DNA of 64,000 bases from Temnothorax longispinosus (lineage: Eukaryota; Arthropoda; Insecta; Hymenoptera; Formicidae): positions 10,919,760 through 10,983,759 of the forward strand of contig NC_092365.1 in NCBI RefSeq assembly GCF_030848805.1, read 5' to 3'. The notes below the pieces were generated by a model. The model was not told the DNA's origin. It did no database searches and saw only the letters and a program-made list of their open reading frames with translations. A program made the position numbers and the translations under genes. Each line of letters opens with the position of its first letter. Position 1 is the first letter of the stretch. This document shows, piece by piece, positions 10,571 to 21,540 of this stretch.

Positions 10571-11094
10571 AGGTGTAGGCGACCAAGGGAGTACGAATTC
10601 AAGGTCAAAATCATTCTCCGAGGCACGCAAAGCTACTTAGCGAACGATCCATCCGATCGACATAAAATTTATATTGTAAGTGCAGCGGCATACGCCCGTC
10701 ACACCCATGATGGAAAATCAACGGGTTTCCGAGCGTGAAATTCCAGAAAATGAAAAGGGGCTATACGAGCGTGTGGCATTGCAGTAACGGGGAGAACCCC
10801 GTAATGAGCGTGACGCCGTCTAAGCCAGCGAGACTTGGAAGACGCCACGATACGGAAATCGCAACGAAACGAGGAGAGGAGAGCGAGTAAAGCAGAGTAA
10901 AGGACGAACGGAGGATGGCCGATGCTATCCGGAGAAAGGAAAAACGTGCGTTATAAACTAGAAGAAGAAGAAGAAGACGAACGGACGGAGAGAGAGCGTG
11001 GCTCGCGCGAGCGGAGAAAGGCAGTCGCAGGAAACAGAAAACCACGTCGTCACGGTATACCCTGTCGTCGTCGCCGTCGTCGTCGTCATCGTTA

Positions 11095-11126
<32 letters not shown>

Positions 11127-11293
11127 AACCTACGACGCAGCGTTCTCCTTTGGCGTCAACAATCGGAGAAGGACGAGGACAAGTTAGTCGTGTAGGTTAG
11201 TACGCCAGCGAAACAATAATTAGTTAAGGAACTTTACGGTGCCCTTGCCTCGTCTATGATTATTTCACGTGAAACGTTGCTCTGTTTCTGTAG
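10571..11293. other. GC-rich flank, no gene recognised
   Basis: GC-rich, CpG-rich sequence with a short (GAA)n tract near 10961-10977 and a longer (GTC)n tract at 11063-11126. I see no supported exon. It may be regulatory or upstream DNA of the gene whose remnant follows at 11294, or LTR-like material. Confidence 0.4.
11063..11126. repeat. (GTC)n trinucleotide microsatellite
   Basis: An interrupted run of GTC/CGT repeats about 64 bases long, with occasional ATC and GCC units. Confidence 0.9.
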
Positions 11294-11590
11294 GACTATT
11301 AGGCTATTCTCATCTACGCGCCTGACGAAAGAACGGTGGTGTACGATTTAGAAAGCTGCCTGCCATTTTCCACGCATTTCTGGAAATACGCGACCGAGAC
11401 CTTCCGTTCCGACGAGGCGTTACGACCCGAATGTCACAGAAGATTCCGTCTGGTGCCCGCCAGCGTGTACCTATAGCAGTTTGCGTCGAATCGGCATCAC
11501 ATGAAACGCAAGGACGGCACTTGGATCAAGACACCGCTGGATTATCCTCCGATCTCGACACCAAGATTAAAATATAAATCGAAAATGTGA
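11294..11590 (+). pseudogene. NTAQ1: Fragment of NTAQ1 (protein N-terminal glutamine amidohydrolase), inactivated
   Basis: NTAQ1 (tungus in flies) deamidates N-terminal glutamine in the Arg/N-degron pathway. After an acceptor-like TCTGTAG the frame reads DY, stop, then ILIYAPDERTVVYDLESC, then TETFRSDEALRPECHRRFR, then a stop, then QFASNRHHMKRKDGTWIK and YPPIST. This follows the family in order: the WDYHV strand, the YDLD strand, the FR..P..YL..FASDR.HM block and the PPPYP.I segment. The His codon of the WDYHV motif, a catalytic residue, is replaced by TAG at about 11300, and CAG has become TAG at 11474. The usual last 30 or so residues of the family are missing. Upstream exons with the catalytic Cys were not found. 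Single-exon remnant, non-functional. Confidence 0.8.
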
Positions 11591-12100
11591 CTGATCAAGT
11601 TTTACAAGATTTTTTTTATACATTTATTATACACAAATTAATTTTACACAATTCAGCAATTTTCAAACACTTTATATATACACATTTTTGAACATTTTTG
11701 CATTTATATATTTATTCTTTTAAGTTACATTTGTTTTTTGTCATCAATATATATTTTTTACGAATCAATAAATATTTTTTACGAAAGGAACTCTTGCGCA
11801 CCAATTACCACTGAAAGAATTTGTTTATATTTTATTATTTGTAAATAAACTATAACTGTAAGAATTACTGTACAACATTTTCGGTATTTAAATATGAAAT
11901 ATTTTATTTTTCTCATTGTATAAGAATAATTTACTCATAAAAAAGTCATGTAAGGTTTCATTGTTGACATTTTTCCGCGATGCTGATTGCTTTTTTATTG
12001 CACTTATTTCGTAAACATCTATCATTACTTATTTTGACAGTTTGTGTATTAATTCGTTAATAGTATAATGTAATAGGAATTGTATAATTAAAGCTAAATA
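11591..12100. other. AT-rich spacer, nothing recognised
   Basis: Low-complexity AT-rich DNA with TATA-like and AATAAA-like strings but no coding or repeat structure that I can support. Confidence 0.5.
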
Positions 12101-12756
12101 ACACGCGCGTAGTGCGCGTCTGTCATGTCTAATTATATAAAATATACACATTTGCATTGAAACACGTTTGAGTTTTGCCGCTGAATATACCACTTCCGGT
12201 TTTGAAACAAATGGCGACGGTTAGTCCGATCCTTCTCTGGAGGATCCCTAACCGCGAGGAAGGGCGAGCGCTCGAGGAGTCTCTCGCCAGCCGTGATACC
12301 GTGCGGACGCGTACACATGTCATCCGAGCTGCAAATTACGAGAAGTCCCGCGTACGGAGCGAATCCGCTATAAGCTATTTAATAATAATACATTGTTACA
12401 ACGCGAACGTAGAATCAGTGACTCGCATAGTGCGGTTACGCGTGCGGAATAATAACTGTAAAGAGAAATAGAGGAAAATATATTATTATTTTGCCCGAAA
12501 CGTCTCGAGTGAACACTTATTTCCGACACGGCCAGATTCCGATCCCGAAATACCTACCTCTTTTACCTCTCGGCGTCTACGATGACAATCCCGAGGCAGT
12601 CCAGCGGTGCACAGCGGCAGTCCCACGACGGTCCAGCGGCAGTCCAGCGGCGATCCGTCCGGCGCACCTGAAACAGAAAGGGGAAAGGCGGGGGCATCGT
12701 AAGGGTCAGTGGCATATATTCTTATATCTTTCTCGGTGGGCACAGAGAAAACCGAG

Positions 12757-12767
12757 TGGCGACCGTG
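12757..12767 (+). other. Candidate primer binding site, module 1
   Basis: TGGCGACCGTG sits 30 bases upstream of the short ORF. The same string occurs at 21805-21815, and TGGCGACCG at 19372-19380, each time ahead of the GGTCACAAC motif. A PBS role is inferred from position. Confidence 0.45.
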
Positions 12768-12796
12768 ATAAATCAGAAATAAAATTGAGTTGTGGC

Positions 12797-13186
12797 ATGG
12801 CCGACCCTCTGTCCGGTCACAACTTAACCTTGGAACCGGATGTTAAATCATCCGTTCCAACGTCAAGTTCCGCTTGCACCGTAGACGACTGCCAGCCAAT
12901 CAGCGAGAAACAGGCGACGGAGCCGAGCGCGGGCATGACGGAGACGACGGTGCCGACGACACAAGCGGCCAATGAGGAGCAGGCGAGTCTCGAGGACACC
13001 GAGATCACTCAGATACTACAGCAAATACCACAAGGGGTAGCAAAGGCAATAATACTTGCCGAGGGTGGAGAACAGCCCGCCGGACCAGGCGAGGTTGACG
13101 ACATCGTGGCCAGCCAATCCCCAGCAGCGGAGGAGGTGGTCGAGTCGACGGTCCCGGAGGACCAATCCCAACGCACGGAGGCGTAA
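12797..13186 (+). CDS. Short gag-like ORF with GHNLTL motif, module 1
   Basis: A 129-aa frame beginning MADPLSGHNLTLEPD and ending in an acidic, serine/glutamate-rich tail. I do not recognise a domain; there is no zinc knuckle or capsid signature. Its start motif is shared with frames at 19439 and 21859, which supports a common origin in one LTR-type family. I chose the ATG at 12797 rather than an upstream in-frame one because the shared motif begins five codons later and the upstream codons look like leader. It may be a degenerate gag. Confidence 0.4.
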   Translation: MADPLSGHNLTLEPDVKSSVPTSSSACTVDDCQPISEKQATEPSAGMTETTVPTTQAANEEQASLEDTEITQILQQIPQGVAKAIILAEGGEQPAGPGEVDDIVASQSPAAEEVVESTVPEDQSQRTEA

Positions 13187-13961
13187 GCCCGTGTGAAACA
13201 AACCTTTTTTATATATCATAACAAATTATATTAGCCTATGTTATTGTAAAACACGAGAAAGCGAAAACTCTAGTGAGAGACATTTTTTATACGATAATTT
13301 TATTATTTTAGTTTTGTTGTCACGTGAAACAAGGATAATTATCCAAAGCGCAATTGAGCATACCAAAGAGGTTTTATACGAATGTTTTATTTATCTTATT
13401 TAATTTGTTTAATTCTCAAAGCGACAGCGCGAGATAAGCGCATATGCATGTAAGCGAACGGTTTACTATTCATTAAAAACAAAACTGACTCAAACACACG
13501 ATTAAATATACCCAAAACACACATTTACCAATCCCAGCAATCCCAGGGAAAAGAATCCACAGTTTAAAGAAAGTAATTATTAGAGTCACGAAAAAAGCCA
13601 ATCAGAGGCCAGCGTTAGCGAAAGCAACATTCAGCGATGGATTCGTATAAATTCCGTATCTTAGTCTTATCTTTCATTTTTATCCTATTTGCAATATCAA
13701 TAGGGTCCAATTTGTAAAAAATAAGTTATTTAAAAAAATTATTTTCATGAACCTTATATTTGTTCAAATTGAATGGAACGACTTTAGAACGATATTAACA
13801 ATGTTTTTTTAATATAAATTATTAAAACTGCTTATAAAAAGAGAGGGGATAAAACGCGCTGTGATTGGTTGAGACCGCGTGTGACGTCATTATTCAGTAA
13901 TTTCAAATTTTTGCTATACGGTAATTTATGTATTTATGTATTTACCGATTGTTTTGTTGCA

Positions 13962-15550
13962 ATGTGGCAAAAAAATAACACGGGATTTGTTAAAGCACAG
14001 TCGGATAACTTACCCAAAGTAACAGTATTAATGGTTTCTGATTTTTTTGCTGAAAGTGATGTGTTTAATATCGCAGAAACTCGTGGTGTAAAAGCTAAGA
14101 AGTAAGTATATTTTTAAAAACTTGCAATAACAGGAAATAAATAGTAAAATTTATAGACAGATACAAGATACAGTATGAAACGATATATCAAAGTGTTATT
14201 AACGATATATCAAAGTAATTTGAGTATTATATACAACATATACATGACATAACCTTTAATACACTCTTGTCATCTTGTCGATGTACACTTTGGTAGAGCT
14301 GAAGGTGAAAACTACGGCGATCCAGCGGTTGGATATGTGGAATTGAGACGGGAAAAAAGCTTATGCCATATCAGAGGAAAGGTTTGTCCTGAGCACAGAG
14401 TGAACAATAAGGCGTATGCTGTATCGATGCTAGTCAATGAGGAAACTGAGAGGGTCGAATATATTAGGTGCGAAGACTGCGCAGCTTCAGAAGGTAATTA
14501 TAATTAACGCAGTAAAGAAAACGTTAATTGTGTATATTAACTGTGCAATTCTATGTGATTTAAGGTGGTTGTAAGCATGCCATCGCTTTCCTTATGTGGG
14601 TTCACCGTCGAAGCGAAGAGCCTGAACCGACAGCGACGGTCTGCTATTGGAAGAAACCTCGATTGGCACAAGTTGGAGCTAATGTAAGAAGCATGAAAGC
14701 AAAAGATTTGCTACCATCGAAACAAACTCCAGTTCTTCCAAACAGTACTAGCTTCTTACAGACTGTATTGCAAGAAATGGAAAAAAGAAATTTTGACTGC
14801 CAACTGTCAAGGCATTTTGTCCATGTAAAATCTCATAGAGATTTATCGATGCACTCATTAATGTTAAAATTTTATAATACCTCTACGTGTAAAGATGCCG
14901 ATAGTTTTTTGAACTTTGCAAGCTCCGAAATAAATATAGAATCATGCAAAGAAGTTGCAAAGGATACCATTCATCAAAGTGAATCCACATTATGGAAGGA
15001 ATTAAGATACGGGAGAATAACTGCATCTCGGATATACGAAGTATCGCATTGCAAGACACCACAAGGATCATTAGTTGAGCAAATAATTGGTGCATTCAAA
15101 ATAAGAGATACTGATGCCATGGAACGAGGCAGACGCTTGGAACAGGAAGTAGTGAAGATATTGGAGAAAAGTCTTCAAATTACATTACACCGTAGTGGAT
15201 TACTGTTAAATCCAAATTTTCCTGTCATCGGTGCTTCTCCTGATGCAGTAGCCGAAAACTTTGTTGTTGAAATAAAATGTCCGTTTAGTTTAAAATCTGA
15301 GGAGAGGTATATCACGAAAGACAATCAGATAGGCAATAAATATTTTGCTCAAATTCAGTTGCAGATGTTTATGCAAAACGTGAAAATAGGTTATTTTTGT
15401 ATGGCAAAACATGATTTTGAAACTTCACAAAGCATTATGGTAATTTGTGTCAATTATGACGAACAATTCGTAATGGAAATGATAAATAATGCCATGACTT
15501 TTTGGAAACAAAATGTTTTTCCGTTGCTTCTCAATGGAGTAGCAAAGTAG
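13962..15550 (+). CDS. YqaJ-type exonuclease with SWIM-like zinc motif, ISL2EU accessory protein
   Basis: ISL2EU elements encode a lambda-exonuclease-like (YqaJ) protein beside their transposase; its role in transposition is not settled. Exons: 13962-14101 (MWQKNNTGFVKAQSDN), about 14297-14493 (YGDPAVGYVELRREKSLCH, then RCEDCAASEG) and 14565-15550. The second and third exons join to give C-x2-C and GCKHAIAFLMW, a SWIM-like metal site. The nuclease core follows: GRITASRIYEV, ERGRRLEQEVVKILE, SPDAV, FVVEIKCPF (Asp and Glu-x-Lys metal/catalytic residues) and YFAQIQLQMFMQ. No stop was seen in the last exon. The exact start of exon 2 is the least certain point. Confidence 0.82.
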
Positions 15551-15606
15551 AATGTAAACGAAGGGTTATTATAAAAAATTAATAAACGTGCAAATATTTT
15601 CAATAT

Positions 15607-17462
15607 TTATTGTGCTATAAGTGGTAACTGAATATTAATTAAACCTGCAGCCACAATAATTATATCATCTACGGTGTTTATTGTATCATGATGAATGGTA
15701 GAATGAGGCTTTAAAATATTAAATTCTCTTATTCTTCTAATAACTCTTTCTACATGAATTCTTAAGCTAGCGATACGCCGAGTCTCTATCACTTCCTCCT
15801 TCGTCGGTTTTGAATTACTCGAAACACTAGGCGGTCGAATTAAAATACATCCTTTTTTTTGTAATAGATGTTCAATGTTTTTGAAACCTCGATCAGCCAT
15901 GACTGCACAGTTTTCTGGTAGCTCATTTAAATACTGGCTGAGTTCTACGATCGCAGCATCGGATGTCCTCCCACAAAAACCTTCTGATATAAAATTAATA
16001 GTTCCATCCGGTGACATTGATATTAAGTATTTTATTGTATTACATTTTTTGTATTCAGACCACGTAACACTTTGATTAATCGCACTGCTAGGCTTCTGAA
16101 TTTCAATTTCTAAACAATCTATTATAGATTGTACATGACTGTACCGAGCACGAAATGGCAAAGGCAGATTCGATTTGATGGATTGTTTCGAAGGCCAAAC
16201 TATTAATTGTTTTAAATAATGTGCTACAATAGGGAGAGTTCTTCTAAAAACAGCACTCGCGTTACTAGCACTAACTCCAAAATCATCTCCAATTCTTGCG
16301 AATGTATCGTTTAATTTAATTTTAGTGACGGTTAAGCAAATTTCCTCTATACTAATTCCCGTTTCTTTGCTTAAAAGCTGTATAAAAAAGAAGGCATTGT
16401 CCGGAATACCCAAGTACATTTTCGGTTTATTTTGAATGGTCGTCATTTTTATATTCCTCGCTAACCTCCTCTGCTCCAATATATTCTGCTTCACTGCCTC
16501 TTCGCTTGTTTCCTCAGATGGTAAATATTCATCATCGCAATCATCCAGTGTATCATTGAGAGTACTTGTCACATTTGTGTTGGCCGATGTTGACTCAGAT
16601 GATGCAATTACATTCTCAGTTTTTTGCTGGCTTACGAGTTTTTTCGTCGAACATGAAGCATCTTGCATCACTGGCACGTTTTGTACATACTTGCTACGCA
16701 TTGTCTTATGGTCACGCATTTTTACTTGAATACCAACATCCTTGCATTTTGGTGTTGCATCATTGCTCCAATCGATTTCAACAGCAGCCACCTGATGTTG
16801 AGTAGTTGAAAAATCATCTGCGGATGAATGATTAATATCTTATTTATACATAGTTTAACTCAATGAAAATTATATGCTCAATAATCATTTTAATATTACT
16901 TGAATTACCAATGTTGGTGTCAATATGCAACGACTCGATTGTAATAGGTTCTGTGGATTCACATTCCATGCTACTAATTACTGTTTCAGTTTGTAGGATT
17001 TCGTTTAAGGTTTCTATTTTCTGGCGCTTCAGAGCTACTGGACGCGTCGGTTTCACATGAGCACGTTGTCTATCAGGTTGACAGTTAAATATCCGAGGTA
17101 GTGCACCTTTCTTCAGTCGTACAGATGCATTTGGATCGAGTCGTACTCTCGTATAATTTTCTATATCTTCTTGCAACTATAACGGAATGTCACGATTACG
17201 TTTTGTTAAATATATCTATTCACAAAGTTTAACTTACATGGAAATGATCTTGACAGCAAAACAAGCTGGTGCTAAGCGATATCGATGAAGCATCATTCCG
17301 TCTTGCGACTTCGAACCATTTCTTCCTAATATCTCCTTTTGGCACCGATACAAAAATTTTTAAAGGCGTAGAAATGGTTGTACTCTTACACAAGGGAACA
17401 AAGCACCACTTGTAATTGCGTTTTTTTACTGGATCTTGTACGTAATCTGCATTTTCAGTCAT
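15607..17462 (-). CDS. ISL2EU transposase with N-terminal THAP domain (DDE_Tnp_4 type)
   Basis: Three minus-strand exons: about 17462-17237 (THAP start: KWCFVPLCKSTTI, then KKWFEVARR and CCQDHFH), about 17176-16909 (THAP end: EDIENYTRVRLDP, then FNCQPDRQRA) and 16791-15607. The last exon holds a helix-turn-helix-like region (FARIGDDFGVSASNASAVF) and the nuclease residues: Asp in IIDCLEIEIQKPSS, Asp in VMADRGFKNIEHLL and Glu in RIHVERVIRRIREF. THAP binds the transposon ends through zinc; the DDE core cuts DNA. I took the Met at 17462 as the start because it directly precedes the THAP fold; in-frame upstream Mets exist. Convergent with the YqaJ gene. Confidence 0.85.
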
Positions 17463-17697
17463 TTTTGATGCTTTCAATACAAACTGTCTACTTGATCTAA
17501 CCTGTTTACTGAATAATGACGTCACATCGACGACGCCATCAAGGCGCGCGAAAAATTGGGCGTTTAAATCAATCGCAATTTTCAAACTCATTAAAAAAAT
17601 TATTTAACGATTTTTAATTACTTTTGTTATTGTAATAGTTGTTTTTACTATCAAAACTTTAATTTAAAATAAAAAACGAAAAATCGTGGAGAACCCT

Positions 17698-19200
17698 ATT
17701 ATCTGCATACTGTTACTAGTCTATTCACACGGGGCAAAAGCACAACCTTACTACCTAGCGTCGAACAATCAATCAGAGCAATGCAGTTGAAAGAATACAT
17801 AGTTGTTACATTAATCATTTTTATCCCAATTATAATCACCTTTCCAGACGTACAAACAGTCACAATGATATTTACACTCTACACACTATACATATTACTC
17901 TTAAGTATCGAGATCGATCCGCGATTGATCATCGACGAACGATGAACCGTTGGAGGAGAATTTTGCATGCGAAAGGGCCAATAGGGTCCGAGACAAGTGT
18001 TTTTATATTCATTTATTTCATATTAATAGTTTTGATAGCAAAGTCGATATGTCGAGTCACGACGACCAATGGGATGCAACCCAATCAATTTTGTTAAGAT
18101 TGACATTAGTTTCGATAAATTTATTTGTATTACGCATTCTCGACACAGCGATGGCCAATAGGAACGATTCCTGGCATTATGATATAATTTTGCATGTTTT
18201 TAGAATATTTTATGATTTTACAAGGCCTTCAGCCAATGAGAGCGCGAGGCGCAACTTTTTAAGATAAGCGCGACGAACCGACCAATCGGAAGCGAGCGCA
18301 GCTCAACGAAGCGAGATCGTGTTGGAACGCGCGAATTTGCATTGTATAACTATTATTTTATGTTTCCCTGTCGAGATAATTATGTTTAACCATATTTTTA
18401 TTTGATATTCAGTATTACCGTATACTCACCGACGTTGTACTTACCGGTGAGCCAATCACGTCCAACGATTGGGCCTACAAAACGCAGGTACCTGAAAAGA
18501 AAAGGGGAATTAATTGAATTGATTCCAATGAATGAAATACTTACCTGTAATATCGGGGAACGTCACAATGACCATATTCGGTCACTCGGAAACGTTCCGA
18601 GTGACTTGCCGCGAACTTGCACTTTGTGCAAATTGCGACGGCTGGCATTGGTTGCCGCATCGCAGAGTCCGAAGCGAGAGCCCTTGTCCGCCGTCCAATC
18701 ATATTGCAGTTTCTCTGTTCAACCAGAGCTGAGCCAATGAGAACGGCTCAGCGTGCGGGAGACGATGCGCCGTTTAGAAAGGAATCGTGTCGCTCGTCAA
18801 CCAGCGATACGATTGGATGAGAGAGGTCGGCGCGCGAGAGACAGTCTGTTCGCGCCGAAATGATAGGCTTTACGCCTGCGCTAGCATCGAAGTGGGGGAA
18901 CTCTACCCATTTCTCCCGGACAGTCCGCCGTGAACTTTCGAAGCGTCAACACAATACGCGTTGCGCAGCAATAATTCGATACCGGTGCACTTATCCCGTA
19001 GCCGTATACGATAAGTACGAGCACAACCTACGCGAGACGGCATTCTGCCGTAATTAGCTCTTGATCGACGGTACTCATGTTCGAGACAGCTCGTTGCCGG
19101 TGATAGCGCGAGTGAACGAGACCGCGAGACCTGAGAAACTGTAAAACGTGAAATATTAAATTGTTATTTGTTTATAATAAACAACGAGTCATTATTGACG
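17698..19200. other. LTR-like region dense in CCAAT boxes
   Basis: Twelve CCAAT or ATTGG pentamers lie between 17978 and 18816 (for example 18066, 18081, 18154, 18233, 18282, 18452, 18695 and 18733). Chance would give about two. TAATAAAC near 19173 could be a polyadenylation signal. No supported coding exon is present. Position ahead of a PBS-like site (19372) and gag-like ORF suggests an LTR or promoter of the degenerate element, but no second LTR copy was found. Confidence 0.45.
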
Positions 19201-19371
19201 ACCCCAGTGAAAATCATGTTCCATTATCCGTGAATTACGAACCGCGTAACCAGGGCGTGGCCGACGCCCTTGAACACGTCCGCGACGTAAAAGACGGCAG
19301 CCATTAAGCTGAGAGGAAGGACGGGGCAACGCATTCGACCTGGGTTTCTGTATTTAAGCCTGAAAATACTG

Positions 19372-19380
19372 TGGCGACCG
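19372..19380 (+). other. Candidate primer binding site, module 2
   Basis: TGGCGACCG sits about 60 bases before the GGTCACAAC motif of the second gag-like ORF, as in modules 1 and 3. Confidence 0.4.
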
Positions 19381-19438
19381 TAATCTGAGCCCAAGTAGTA
19401 AGTGGCTAGAATATAAAATTTTATCATCTTAATCGTTG

Positions 19439-19757
19439 TTCCGGTCACAACCTAACCTTGCGACCGCCCACTTGGGCGCCGCAATACCCCGCGCTCAGAT
19501 CCCCCCGAATCCTCTTGCTTTCAGCGCGGCAGGTGCGAGAGGCCGAAGGCGATGCTGGACCACCGGAGGTACAGGAGCCCCTGACGGCGGAGATGGGGAC
19601 CGAAACGGCGGCGGCCAATCTGCGGGCGCTGCAGGAGGCAGTGAGGGCGCTAGAGCGCGACCTTGCAAGGACCACCGGGGCGGAGGACCCCGAGAAGCTT
19701 CACGGCCCGGAGACGAAGGAGTCGTCAGCGGACGACGGGGCAACGCCCCTTCATTAG
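19439..19757 (+). CDS. Short gag-like ORF, module 2
   Basis: The frame reads SGHNLTLRPPTWAPQYPAL and continues about 100 codons into an alanine/glutamate-rich segment (LRALQEAVRALERDLAR, likely helical) and ends DDGATPLH. It begins with the same GHNLTL motif as the frames at 12797 and 21859, and its 3' flank (TAGGTTAAGAGCGAGCGTTC) is clearly homologous to the flank of module 3 (22314). No ATG precedes the motif in frame nearby. Degenerate gag of a non-autonomous LTR family is the best guess. Confidence 0.4.
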
Positions 19758-20122
19758 GTTAAGAGCGAGCGTTCCGAGGATGAGGGATAACCATATTTAC
19801 TTGATTTCCGTTCGTTTCCTACATCCCCATCCGGCGCACATAATAATGATATAATCACTTAGATATGAGCGTTTGCGGCTAAGCCCGCCGAGCGTCAGCT
19901 CGTAGGGTAAGTTTCTTCTCATGGACGCCGGTTAACAACCATTTTATTTTAGTTATTCTTTTCCGGCTCGAGCCCGTTATATTTTGTTTTCTCCGCGCGA
20001 ACCGGCGCACAACGCGCGGACACTCGGCTTGAGCCACCCACAATCTTCAGAAGGGGTCGGTGCGATAGCCGGCGACCCTGTTCGCGAAATGATCAGCCAC
20101 GGGCTGACACACGCAAACAGCC
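19758..20122 (+). other. 3' tail of module 2, homologous to 22315-22560
   Basis: The phrases GAGCGTTCCGAGGA, ATCCGTCCGGCGCA-like strings and TTTATTTTGTTTTCT recur in the same order after module 3. No coding was seen. Confidence 0.5.
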
Positions 20123-20622
20123 GCCCATGACTGGCGAAGCGAGGACAAAAGTTAGTCAGGGGAAGTCAACCGAGCGATCGGAGATCGCGCTCGCGAAAAC
20201 TTGACCATCGGCTTCGGCGCGAAAGCGAGCGTGCATGACTGACAAACGGGCGACGAGAGTCAGTCAGGGAAGAGCGGCGAAGCGATTCGAGACCGCGTTC
20301 GCGAAAAACTTTACCATCGGCTCGGACGCGAAAGCGAGCATGCATGACTGACAAACGGATAGCGAAAGTCAGTCAGGGAGGATCGGCGAAGCGATCCGAG
20401 ACCGCGTTCGCGAAAAACTTTACCGTCGGCGTAGGCGCGAAAGCGAGCGTGCATGACTGACGCACGGACGACGAAAGCCCGTCAGGGAAAGGTGATCGAG
20501 CGATCCGACACCGCGTTCGCGAAAAACTTAGCCGCCGGCTCAGGCGCGAAACTGAGCGGGTATGATAGACAAACGCGAGCGAGGACTTAGTCGGAGAACG
20601 AGTGACGAGCGATCGGAGTGGA
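20123..20622 (+). repeat. 109-bp tandem repeat, about 4.5 copies
   Basis: Units marked by GCATGACTGACAAACG-like strings start near 20123, 20233, 20342, 20451 and 20560, a spacing of 109-110 bases. Each unit has GTCAGTCAGGGA and CGCGTTCGCGAAAAACTT. GC-rich and CpG-rich, satellite-like. Confidence 0.9.
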
Positions 20623-20756
20623 ACTTAGCGAAATCGCGGACCATGCGCAGCGGGTCGAAAAGATAGCGCGAGGCCGACGTCCAACTAGTACTTAGCGAAA
20701 TCGCGGACCATGCGCAGCGGATCGAAAAGATAGCGTGAGGCCGACGTCCAACAGCG
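20623..20756 (+). repeat. 67-bp tandem duplication
   Basis: Two units start at 20623 and 20690 with ACTTAGCGAAATCGCGG and both end GAGGCCGACGTCCAAC. It follows directly after the 109-bp array. Confidence 0.9.
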
Positions 20757-21540
20757 GCCGGACGATCTTGGTAAACCACCAGAAAGCCGGGATAACATCC
20801 CCAGGAACCGGCAGCGGAAGCGAGCTCCCACGGTTCCGAGGATCAGTCAGAGGGAGTCGGCGTCAACGGCGAGCATCGTGCGGGTCACCCGGACATCTTC
20901 TCCGAAAAAGTCGTCCGGTAGAATGTCGCGTAGCGTAGGAAAGGTCACGCGCATAGGTCGGCGCCGTCGGCGCACGCGAAATACAAAAGTTGTCAACCCA
21001 GGGTAGCGGGCCCAGGGCGCGCGGTGCGCGCGAGCGCAACGTCGATGGAAATTTCCGTGTTGACGCGATAGTACGCCCGTACGCGGAAATAAGTGTGGAA
21101 GGGGAAAGTGAAAGCCGCACATCTGGCGAACATCTGGCACTACGGCGCAAATAGGCGCCGGAGTGGTGGCTACGATCCCAAAGTGGGGAGCCCGAGCGAG
21201 GAGCGTAACTCGAGGCAGTCGGTCGGGAATCGTCGAAGAGGTGACACTTATATCGCGCGCTAACGTTTCTCGTGTAGAATCTGATTTCGCGAGTCGAGCC
21301 CGGACGCGTAGATGGTTGCCCCGCGGTTCACAACCACCGACACGACGCCCGCGGAAACGCGTTACTTGCTCGCGATACGAAAGCGAGATGGTGCATAGTC
21401 ACCGAGTGTGAGAGTGGAAACGAAGCGTACGGTACTTGTACCCAGGGACATGCGTGTCAGTCATTTTGTGAACAACAAAGATCTGTGAACAACTTCCTGC
21501 GGAAATACATTCATTTGAATAAATTATTGAATCATATTGT
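20757..21540. other. GC-rich LTR-like DNA, no gene recognised
   Basis: CpG-rich sequence with many overlapping chance ORFs on both strands and AATAAATTATTG near 21529, a possible polyadenylation signal. It probably belongs to the degenerate LTR family. Confidence 0.35.

Larger units (their letters stand above)
12101..13701 (+). mobile_element. Degenerate LTR-type element, module 1
   Basis: A GC-rich block rises from AT-rich DNA at about 12180, followed by a PBS-like TGGCGACCGTG at 12757-12767 and a short ORF starting with a GHNLTL motif at 12797. The same order (CCTGAAA.. AAGGG leader, TGGCGACCG, GGTCACAAC, short ORF, GC-rich to AT-rich tail) recurs near 19372 and 21805. No pol coding is seen. 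Downstream, 13190-13701 is AT-rich tail. The borders are approximate, and the ISL2EU element is inserted at the right end. Confidence 0.45.
13702..17697. mobile_element. ISL2EU-type DNA transposon, 4.0 kb
   Basis: The coding content is diagnostic: a YqaJ-like nuclease gene on the plus strand and a THAP-DDE transposase gene on the minus strand, convergent with 56 bases between stops. Short inverted ends read AGGGTCC on the left (13702) and, inverted, AGGGTTC on the right (to 17697). The flanks are AT (13700-13701 and 17698-17699), matching a 2-bp target duplication. Both genes look open apart from uncertain small exons, so the copy could be recent. Confidence 0.85.

Noticed and set aside
10761..11200. 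ORFs over the (GTC)n and GA-rich tracts
   Set aside because: Their composition is that of the microsatellites; no start context or domain.
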